NCBI GenBank assembly: GCA_963932145.1
Contig: OZ010571.1
Location: 108,285,496-108,349,495, forward strand
Reading direction: 5' to 3'
Origin: Acanthosepion lycidas
Taxonomy: Eukaryota; Mollusca; Cephalopoda; Sepiida; Sepiidae
DNA length: 64,000 nt
Shown in pieces: positions 56,338 to 64,000 of the stretch. The translations under genes and the position numbers were made by a program. The notes under the pieces were generated by a model, which saw only the letters and a list, made by a program, of their open reading frames with translations, searched no databases and was not told the origin of the DNA. Every line of letters begins with the position of its first letter. The stretch's first letter is position 1.

Positions 56338-56405
<68 letters not shown>
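56338..56405. repeat. (TA)n microsatellite
   Basis: TA array immediately at the right end of the mariner-like element. Confidence 0.97.
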
Positions 56406-56407
<2 letters not shown>

Positions 56408-56409
56408 TA

Positions 56410-56634
56410 ATGAAGGAATAGATTTCGTATTTATTAATCCGACATAAATCTTCGAGAAATATTAATTAAAGTAAAATGTTGCCCTCCTGCGCATTTTTTC
56501 TTTAATAAAATTTCTCGAATTTATTATTCGGTAAATTTTACTTTAAAAAAATGAACATAAATATACTGTTTAAAATTAAACGGAGCATCTACTCTAAAAG
56601 GAGGGTATAGGCATCTACTAAAAGTAAATAAAGT

Positions 56635-56635
<1 letters not shown>
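56410..56635. other. No recognisable gene or element
   Basis: AT-rich sequence with a local AAATTTCTCGAA/TTCGAGAAAT inverted word pair near 56450-56520. Confidence 0.4.
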
Positions 56636-56637
<2 letters not shown>

Positions 56638-56715
<78 letters not shown>

Positions 56716-56800
56716 TATGTGTGTGTGTGTAGAGAGAGAGAGACAAAAAGATAGAGAAAAAGAGACAGACAGTCCCGTAGATAGATAGACAGAGACAGAC
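56638..56800. repeat. (TA)n(TG)n(AG)n compound microsatellite
   Basis: TA array, short TG units, then AG/ACAG-rich sequence. Confidence 0.95.
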
Positions 56801-57329
56801 AGATAAATGTAGTGTGTTTTAATCTCGTAAGATGAAGAGAGGAACGGATGTCAGATTGCGAAATATAATAAGGATGATACTAAGTAGATAGATACATAAA
56901 ACTAAATAGCATATGAATGTTAAATCCCTTGAAAACAAGTAGAAACTAACAGTACAGAAAATGGAATTGGTTGACCGTCACGAAATTCATTTTAATGCTT
57001 ATTTGCTTTCATATTTTTAGTGTTTTTTGTTCTATTCTATTTGTGTATTTATTTCTGTTCGCTTGTTTTTCTATTGACCTCTTTTTGTGTTCTTTGATGT
57101 TTACTTATTTGCTTTTGTGTTTTACTGTGTCCATATTCATTTGTGTTACCTTGGCTTTATATCCTTTTTACATCCTTTTGCACAACGTTGACAACCTAAC
57201 TTGCAGTGGGAATGAAATCTATACAAAACCTGCTCGTGGCGCCAGGGGTAGGAGTACCACTATAGCCACCAAGACTGTGTCACCTCCCCTGGTTGGCGGC
57301 TGAAGAGGGCAGTTTATCGCAGGTTATAT

Positions 57330-57600
57330 TTGAGGAAGTGACTGTAGACGAAATGCCAGATCAGGACCTATCATATTGCATATCAATCTCAGGATTTTGT
57401 CTAGAACCTCGATATGAACAACGGTGGCACCAGACCATATATGGCAACAGTAATCAATGCTAGGATGAATGGTATATTTGTAGATTTGAAGGATGGTCTC
57501 GGGAAAGAAAGAATTTCTGTCGCGACATAGGGAACCAATTTGATTGGAACTCGGCTCTGCGAGTTACATTTCTGAACCGTTATCTGCAACACCAACCGTT
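57330..57600 (-). pseudogene. LINE C-terminal fragment
   Basis: One minus frame reads ETILQIYKYTIHPSIDYCCH then IWSGATVVHIEVLDKILRLI. The Y(C/S)CHIW.GA motif is the same kind as in 815-1405 (EYCCHIWAG), but the two sequences are only distantly similar. Flanked on its 5' side by a 5S-like segment on the same strand. Confidence 0.65.
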
Positions 57601-57614
57601 CATCTAAGCTCACA

Positions 57615-57715
57615 AAGCTTGGTATTTCTCAACGATCACCTTTCTAGGTACTGACCAGTCTCGACGTTTCTTAAATTCGCTGATCGTACGGGGACTGTTG
57701 TTTCAAGAGGATTGT
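57615..57715 (-). repeat. 5S rRNA-derived segment
   Basis: Minus-strand similarity to 5S rRNA: AACGATCACCTTTCTAGGTA (close to the GTCTCCCATCCAAGTACT block), CTGACCAGTCTCGACG, and CTTAAATTCGCTGATCGTAC. The 5' third of the gene is missing or unrecognisable. SINE head or pseudogene. Confidence 0.6.
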
Positions 57716-57744
57716 GCATGTGGTATTAGATGTAGGTGTTATCA

Positions 57745-58975
57745 TATATTATTATATGTAAGGGTTTGTCTGTGTCTCTGGTAAGGATATGGGTGTTTCG
57801 TGGTTGCTATTATTATTTTATAGAATATTTGGATGAATGTGTTTCAGAGTAAGATATGCATTTGTGAGTGTGTTAGCGTGCATGAGTGCAATACATACAC
57901 TTCTATGATAGTTTTGCATATATTTTCATACGTTTCATACAGTGATGTGCTTGTGTGTCTTTTATATGTATATGTGTTCGTGGTCTATATGATGTGCTTG
58001 TATGTGGTTGCATGTGTTTATGTACGCGTAACATGTAATGAGTGATCGTAGTAAGTAAAAAAATAAACAGTAAAACGGGGAGAGAAAAAGAGATTAAGTT
58101 AGAAAAGCGAAGTATAAAAAGTTTTACAATTGTTCCTAGGTGCAAAGGTAGCAATGTCCCATGTTCAAAAATGAAAAGCAGACAGATTCGTTCTTTGAAA
58201 ATGAAACACTTCAAGAAAAAATCGGAATTCTACAACTAGAGTATAAATATATATATTATACCTGTATTAACAAAATAACGATAAAAATCAAAAGAGCTGA
58301 AAATAAGAAAGGCTGTTCAAAGAAAGATCAAGCGGCCTATGAAGTGATATTGGAAATTTCCGGCACTGTAAATGCTGGGATTGTGCTGCTGAACTGAAAT
58401 GCGAATACCGCTAATTCTCAATGATATTTCACGCTATCTACTCGTGTGCTTGTCGTCTTTGGATTATGGTTGCCTATCTATAATTTCTAAGTAGGGACAC
58501 CATTATGTATTGTCCGAGTCAAACTTTGCTTAATTCTCAGAATAAAATTTAAATAATTTTCAGCATAAGAGAGACAAAGATGAAATTTGCATTTTTAATG
58601 ATATACGTTTTCTTTCACGCCTTACCCAAAAGATTACTCATATTGTACTGCCTAAGCAAGGGGTTGCTTAACACTGATGATCAGATTAAAATAATTATCT
58701 ACGCGAGAATGATGATGGTAAAGTATAAGCTAAAATTATAACCTTTTCCTTCGAAATCCAATTGGGAGGATATTTTTTTATTAAAAATTCCGCAGAAGTA
58801 AAATGGCTGCGTCAGATTTCAAAAAATTACGTTAACTTCGCAAATGTAGCCACATCACATAAATGCAGGATAATGGGAAAAATTCCAGTCATTTTCATCA
58901 GTATGGTTTGGAATATTTATCTGTACAAAGATTCTTTTCATAATGAGTTCTTCAACTGCTGTGTTTCACAGCCTT
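57745..58975. other. No recognisable gene or element
   Basis: TG-biased sequence (57830-58030), then short K-rich plus frames (58042-58397) without recognisable motifs. Confidence 0.4.
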
Positions 58976-58976
58976 T

Positions 58977-58978
<2 letters not shown>

Positions 58979-59031
<53 letters not shown>
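58979..59031. repeat. (TA)n microsatellite
   Basis: About 53 bases of TA units. Confidence 0.97.
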
Positions 59032-59034
<3 letters not shown>

Positions 59035-59430
59035 AGACATCTAAATTTCTATCAAGCATTGAAATCTATCCTTTACTTAAATTTGTTAAAATACAATTAC
59101 AACCTCTTTCGATTTACTTCCCTCTCTCCCTCTCTCCTTGCGGTAACACTCATTTGTATATATCTGTATTACTGTCTTCTGTCTCCTCTCTCTTTTCCAT
59201 TTTTCCTTTTCTTTTCTCCCTACTCCCCTCCCATTTCTATATATCATTTCCGTTAAGTTAACCATCTAAATAGGTCAAGGTCTGGTCACTCCTCCAATGT
59301 AAAGCACGCTTAAGAGAGATATGAAATTAACCACTCCCTATACTCTACCTTGTCTCTTTAACTACCCCCTCATCCCCCCTGTTAAATTACAAAAATTACA
59401 CTACCCATCAATTTTCAATATCATTTTGCC

Positions 59431-59604
59431 TTTCATTTCGTTGTTGGAAGTGTTACATGATGAGGATTTTGGTGAAATAAATTATTGTAATGGTACCTTA
59501 AAGTGATCTGTTTTTCATTAAATATTAGCTCTGGATTCACATTGAGCTCTCAGGATTTCATCCTCCTTGGAATTACCCATACGGTTTACCAAGTTCTTCG
59601 TAAC

Positions 59605-59610
<6 letters not shown>
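59431..59610. repeat. TA-edged dispersed repeat, copy 2 (opposite orientation)
   Basis: Complement matches 53191-53386 closely (GCTCTCAGGATTTCATCCTC, GGTTTACCAAGTTC, TCATTTCGTTGTTGGAAG). Confidence 0.85.

Positions 59611-59651
<41 letters not shown>
59611..59651. repeat. (TA)n array at the repeat edge
   Basis: TA array at the same end of the repeat as in copy 1. Confidence 0.96.
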
Positions 59652-59654
<3 letters not shown>

Positions 59655-59656
<2 letters not shown>

Positions 59657-60100
59657 TCTTTTTTAATTCTTAGAGGTTTCACGTTTTCTGATAACTGCGT
59701 TAATCTTTTCAAATAATTATTTTCTATTCCTTTAAACACTAGAAAAATGATCACCTAATTTTGTGAATCGAAAGGTTACTGAACATTCTTATATGTCACA
59801 CTTTAAACGTTTTTGAAAATTTCTTGCAATTGTCGAGATTTGGTTCCGTTACCAAATATCTCTTACTGAATGTTTTGTCGGGTACTAGTAAGATTTTGAA
59901 GGGCATGAAAACATGCCTAAGGCTCCCGAATCTTTAAAGCAACGAAATTATCATTTTCAGTTCTTGTCTAGACATCATTGTGCTTCTATCAGTTCGCAAG
60001 AGAATATTTCCTAATTCTAAGAAATTGATTTTTATTACGAAAATAGAAAGTTTACATGAGCCACACACTTTGAATATTTTCTTTACAGATTTGTTTTCTA
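59655..60100. other. No recognisable gene or element
   Basis: AT-rich; nothing supported. Confidence 0.4.
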
Positions 60101-60105
60101 GGAAG

Positions 60106-60480
60106 GCTTACGATCACACCACGTTGAAACACCGGTTCCCATACGACCACGGAAGTTAAGCTACGTTTAGTCTGGTCAGTTCCGACATAGGTGACCATTT
60201 CGGAATACCAGGTGCTGTTAGAGTAGATGTCCGTGTTGTGTAATGTATTATGGAACATAATTATTAATCGGAGAGCCGAGCTCCAATTTTCACTTGGGTC
60301 GCGATATTCACTTACGGGCAAATAACTTTGGCCTAAATCTAACTCTTCTCCCCCACGTATGGGCTAATTAGTAAAATATATTGCAATAACAAATTCTTAC
60401 AATCTAAAAATAATTATTTTCTGACCTTAAATAACATGAAAATTGTTGATAAACCTTAGAAAATATGTCAAACATTCAAT
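60106..60480 (+). mobile_element. 5S rRNA-headed SINE
   Basis: Bases 60106-60222 follow a 5S rRNA gene from end to end: GCTTACGATCACACCACGTT, ACACCGGTTCCCA, GGAAGTTAAGCTACG, GGAATACCAGGTGCTGTTA. Substitutions are spread over the stems and the internal-control-region equivalent. The body carries CCGATTAATAAT (as complement), TTCACTTACGG and CCACGTATGGGCTAATTAG; the tail includes TTGTTGATAAACC. It shares the body with 12955-13236 and 61439-61800. Confidence 0.8.
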
Positions 60481-60484
60481 CCAT

Positions 60485-61025
60485 CAAGCGTTCACGGAAG
60501 AACTACATAAGTATATTATATGGAAAATGACGAAAACCTAATGTCGATTATATTAATTTACATGAATAAATATTATGAGCGTTTCCCGAACCAAAAATAA
60601 CTTATTTTTGCATCATGTATTAAAATAAGAATCACACGTTTCCTATAAATGATAGAAAATTTCGTTATGTATTCTACATATCTGGTTTATATTATTACTC
60701 CCGCCTCAATTTATAACGTTTTGTCATTACCAGGCTATATCTTTATACCGAGGAAACTAAATGAAATGTTTTCTGGGACTGATTGGGTAAAATGGGAAGA
60801 TGATTGTTTTGTCTTTACATAAACTTCTACCAAACGATATTGTGTAGGTGTTCAAGGCATACTGCCAATTTGATAGAGACCTGTTTAAGCTATCAGGACT
60901 GAAATCCTTTTTCATTCATTGATGCGCCATCATCTGTAACGAAAATGTTAATATCAAACATTTGGTCTGAGAGCGCTTAATAGTAAATTATAATCGAATA
61001 GATTTTTAAAGATCGTCTGATCTCA
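60485..61025. other. No recognisable gene or element
   Basis: AT-rich; nothing supported. Confidence 0.4.
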
Positions 61026-61027
61026 TC

Positions 61028-61028
<1 letters not shown>

Positions 61029-61079
<51 letters not shown>

Positions 61080-61093
61080 TATTATTATTATTA
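61029..61093. repeat. (TA)n followed by (ATT)n
   Basis: TA array then ATT units. Confidence 0.96.
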
Positions 61094-61239
61094 AGAAACA
61101 GATAACTTCAAGTTTTCATGATGAGTGTAATTTATTTCCTTGGGATCAAAATTCGATCCTAATTCCTCAGATTAATCATTTTCATACAAAGAAATGGGTC
61201 ACTCTCATCAGAAAACCTTAAATTTGTTTCTTTCTTAAT

Positions 61240-61329
61240 AATAATTAATATTTGATCAGTTTTTGCATTGAGCTGTCTGGATTAAATGCTCCTTGGAATA
61301 ATCTATACCGATTACCAAACGCACCATTA

Positions 61330-61330
<1 letters not shown>
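61240..61330. repeat. TA-edged dispersed repeat, copy 3 (partial, diverged)
   Basis: GCATTGAGCTGTCTGG, CTCCTTGGAATAATC and GATTACCAAAC align with copy 2; the TA array again lies at the same end. Confidence 0.65.

Positions 61331-61389
<59 letters not shown>
61331..61389. repeat. (TA)n array at the repeat edge
   Basis: About 59 bases of TA units. Confidence 0.97.
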
Positions 61390-61391
<2 letters not shown>

Positions 61392-61438
61392 TTTCTATCT
61401 TTTATTGGTCCAACTTTTGGACTTTTGCTACCATCAAT

Positions 61439-61800
61439 GCTCACGGCCATATCACGGTCGAACAACGACAAGCTTGGTCAGTAACTAAATAAGTAACCGG
61501 CTGGTAATACCAGGTGCTAGAAGCTTGGATGTGCGGGTGATATAATGGATTGACTCCGAATTGTTACTTGCTGTGTTCAAACTCTAATCATCTTCTTTAT
61601 ATTCACTACCACGCAAATATCTTTGAAAAAGGTATGAATCCACTTCTTCTTCTCCAAGCTATAGGTTAATTAGTAAGTCTTATATCCCTAAATATTTATT
61701 ACCTAAAAAACTCTTACAATCAAAATATAACTTCTGGCTTTAAATAACCTACAAATGGTTGATAAGCCGTAGAAAACAGATCAATCCATTTTCTACAAAC
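61439..61800 (+). mobile_element. 5S-headed SINE with deleted head
   Basis: Head 61439-61524: GCTCACGGCCATATCACGG (5S 5' end), then after an internal deletion GACAAGCTTGGTCAGTAAC and GGTAATACCAGGTGCT (5S 3' end). The body has TCTCCAAGCTATAGGTTAAT and the tail AAATGGTTGATAAGC, both shared with 24060-24335 and 60106-60480. Confidence 0.75.
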
Positions 61801-61894
61801 AGTAAATAATAATTTTACTTAAGATTTCAACTGTTTACTTCTAAGTATTGGATTCCTTGTTCACATTCTCCTTTAAAATTCTTCGTTGCTAATT

Positions 61895-62260
61895 TGTTGT
61901 GCCCATGTTATGCTTATCATTAGTTCATAGAACCACTTCATTGACCACAGAAGATATTGTCCTGCATTCATTGCTATATAGACGATTAGATATAATGTTA
62001 CACTTAAGTGTTTTGTTTCTAAATAATTTGTTCTTGTTTCTTCGTTTCGGAACGACCTATTTCGCTATTTCTATTCACCTTCGGATTTCAGTGTCACACT
62101 TTTCGTCGTCTTTCACATGCATGTTACATTCTTACAGTTGCTAGTTACTGCTTTCTTTTTACTTTCCTGTACTAACTTATCTGGACTTTTTATTCTTCTG
62201 GGTTTGCCTTCAAGATATTGTTATCCACTTACCAGTTTGTGTTCGGCGATAATGTTTCGG
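61895..62260 (-). pseudogene. LINE family RT-A, copy H
   Basis: Minus frames give LVQESKKKAVTSNCK, DDEKCDTEIRR, NKLFRNKTLKCN and LYSNECRTISSVVNE, parallel to VVTES.KKG.TINCKK, DDGKCDTEIRR and LYGSECWTISS of the family. Decayed and truncated at both ends. Confidence 0.65.
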
Positions 62261-62527
62261 CAATTCGACGCGGTGTAAGATTGTCAGCAAGATTGTCACA
62301 TAAGATCAGTTACAACTGAATAGAGAGTTCGATCCCCTTTGAGAACCCCTTAATTTCGCTATGATGCCACATCTAAGCAAGGCTTTGTAAGTCACTATCC
62401 TGGGTCGTCTTTTTCTTCTCTTAAGATTTTCTTGCTATATACAGTGTGTCCCCCCAAAATTGATATTGTCTTTATTCTAATTACATAGATAGTAGTCGAT
62501 CAGTTGATCTCAGATTTTAACAAAATA

Positions 62528-62594
62528 TTAGGTTGGTGCAAAAATAACGTATTTTTTAATGTCAAAAACCGACATTATTTTTGCACCAACCTAA
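62528..62594. mobile_element. Palindromic mariner MITE, internally deleted (67 bp)
   Basis: TTAGGTTGGTGCAAAAATAA at the left and the complementary right end, TA on both sides. The left arm has lost part of the inner block, so only the right arm keeps CCGACATTATT. Confidence 0.92.
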
Positions 62595-62612
62595 TATGTA
62601 ACTAAATTTACT

Positions 62613-62888
62613 GTTAGGACTTATCTTAATGAGAATCTACGAGGAAGATGGATCGGGCGTGCCAGCAATAATGACGATGTGCTGTTGAAATGGCCGCCAC
62701 GTTCACCTAACTTTCCACCTTGTCATTTTTTTATATGTGAAAGGACATTTTCTACAAACCTAGAAGAACTTAAGCAGAGAATCACTGAGGCGCTGAAGAA
62801 TGTTACGCAAGACATGCTACAGTGTGTTTGGCAGGAGATGGACTACCGATCTGACATGTGTTGTATTACAGGTATTGAACATTTGTAA
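62613..62888 (+). pseudogene. Mariner-like transposase, C-terminal part
   Basis: An open frame without an ATG start runs from about 62613: RTYLNENLRGRWIGRASNN, DDVLLKWPPRSPNFPPCHFF, NLEELKQRITEALKNVTQDM, VWQEMDYRSDMCCITG, ending IEHL. The WPPRSPD..PCDFF block normally carries the third catalytic acid; here D reads N and CDFF reads CHFF. It is of the same transposase type as the coding pieces in 30524-31116. The fragment is intact in frame but lacks the N-terminal two thirds. Confidence 0.82.
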
Positions 62889-62899
62889 AGCTTTGTGAA

Positions 62900-63475
62900 A
62901 TCGGTTCTAAATTCTACATACTTTTGCATATCTTGTTCGAATTTTGATAAATAAATGCTTTATCAATCAACGTGAAGTCTATTTAATTTTGTATACCTCG
63001 AACATGTAATTACTCAGATATTCACATTTAAAGGATGTCCATTTTTGGGGACAACTTATATTTCCGGTGAAAAAACGCATCATTTTCTCTCTGTGTTTTC
63101 CCTATCCGTGTATTCACTTAACTCTTTCTCTGTTGGTGTGCAGACTGTTTGATCTACGTAGATGTTATTTATAGATTATTCTAAAATCCTTCCCAAATAA
63201 GTCAATGTTACCTAGTATTTCAATTTGCTTTTTGTGCCCTAACTTTCAGATGTCTCTTTGTAATTATCAACCATATGTACCTTTTTTTTTTTGCATTTGC
63301 ATCGTTCTGATAACAAATCACCAAAATGAGAGGATATGTGCCCTTAATATTTCAGTTGTCACTTGATAATAGCTATTTTCCTTTCTAAATCACCATAAAG
63401 ATTTTCTTCGTATCTCAAATATTAGATAAGATTCTGAATATTTATCGTTAAAATCACACCCCACATATTCTATAT
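62900..63475. other. No recognisable gene or element
   Basis: AT-rich; nothing supported. Confidence 0.4.
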
Positions 63476-63479
63476 AGAT

Positions 63480-63860
63480 GATTTGACATTACTTACTCGT
63501 TCAGCACTGTCTTTTTCTAAGGAGACTTTTCAATCCTGTAATAAAACTCACTAATCGAAAATCCTCTTTCCGTGATCCTCTTCGCCTTTGGATTTCTGTC
63601 TCAGATTTTTCGTCGATTGTGTCTATACTAAAGCGATAGTTAATGTTCCGCATTTATTGGATTTTGATTTAGTTATACTTAACTGACTGCTGGAATTGGC
63701 TATTTTAGTAAAGGAAATATGCATTATAGCTTCTTATATTTAATAGATCTGTTGTTTTTTTTTCAGTGAATACCTTGTCTAATCCTTCCAATAATTTCCT
63801 CCTGAACCTGCGATCAAAACAGTGTTTTCTGCATAGCGTATTTCGTAAAATATAAGCTTG
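63480..63860 (-). pseudogene. LINE family RT-A, copy I
   Basis: Minus: EIRYAENTVLIAGSGGNYW (catalytic YADD decayed to YAEN), then, farther on, DEKSETEIQRRR. Matches the IRYADDTVLIADSERK and DGKCDTEIRRR blocks of the family. Confidence 0.6.
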
Positions 63861-64000
63861 CTGTATTCATCGACGAAAAGATTGTTTCAATAGTTTATCT
63901 CCAAAGAATTGATTCCGTGTAAAATTTAAAATATTTAGACGTCCATTGCACCGCTCTGTCACAACCATATTTTACACATTCTTTTGTATAACAAGAAGAT

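Noticed and set aside
60106..60222. Functional 5S rRNA gene
   Set aside because: Substitutions occur throughout the stems and control region, and the block is joined to a SINE body shared with other copies.

Overview
The window looks like intergenic or intronic DNA from a large, repeat-dense, AT-rich metazoan genome. The mix of repeats (very many TA, GATA/TATC, CA and TATG arrays, octopus-type non-LTR retrotransposon reverse-transcriptase remains, 5S- and tRNA-headed SINEs, Penelope-like and mariner-like remains) points to a mollusc, most likely an octopus-like cephalopod. That assignment is an inference from remembered repeat families, not from a host gene. I see no intact host gene, rRNA operon, CRISPR array or prokaryotic feature. 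Most open frames are microsatellite read-through, antisense shadows of transposon genes, or decayed transposon genes.

Layout. 0-9 kb: a jockey-like LINE fragment, an LTR-like insertion in a GATA array, a long purine-rich tract, and a cluster of 5'-truncated copies of one LINE family (RT-A) mixed with tRNA-derived and Penelope-like end fragments. 9-16 kb: the first palindromic mariner MITE, a gag-like fragment, two more RT-A pieces, a 5S-headed SINE and long TA arrays. 16.5-19.2 kb: a 2.7-kb candidate DNA transposon (TA duplication, matching TTAGG-type ends) that encloses a multi-exon pseudogene of an uncharacterised protein family; this is the most unusual object here. 21-24 kb: a compound GATA/17-mer array and an RT-A copy hit by two TTAA-flanked piggyBac-like elements. 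24-37 kb: five more palindromic mariner MITEs, two mariner transposase pseudogenes, a transposon made of two inverted 5' ends, and several LINE fragments, two of which carry MITEs. 38-46 kb: an inverted SINE pair, a Penelope-like GIY-YIG remnant, more LINE pieces and a minisatellite. 46.3-46.9 kb: two LTR-like units in GATA arrays. 46.9-50 kb: relatively repeat-poor DNA that includes a possible CRE/TATA promoter and secreted-peptide start on the minus strand. 50-64 kb: more RT-A, Penelope-like, mariner, 5S-SINE and dispersed repeat copies next to long TA arrays.

The parts are connected by nested insertion, not by a pathway. Mariner, piggyBac-like and LTR-like elements have landed in older LINEs and microsatellites, and two SINE promoter types share one body. 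Protein families were recognised from memory of conserved motifs; no search was run.
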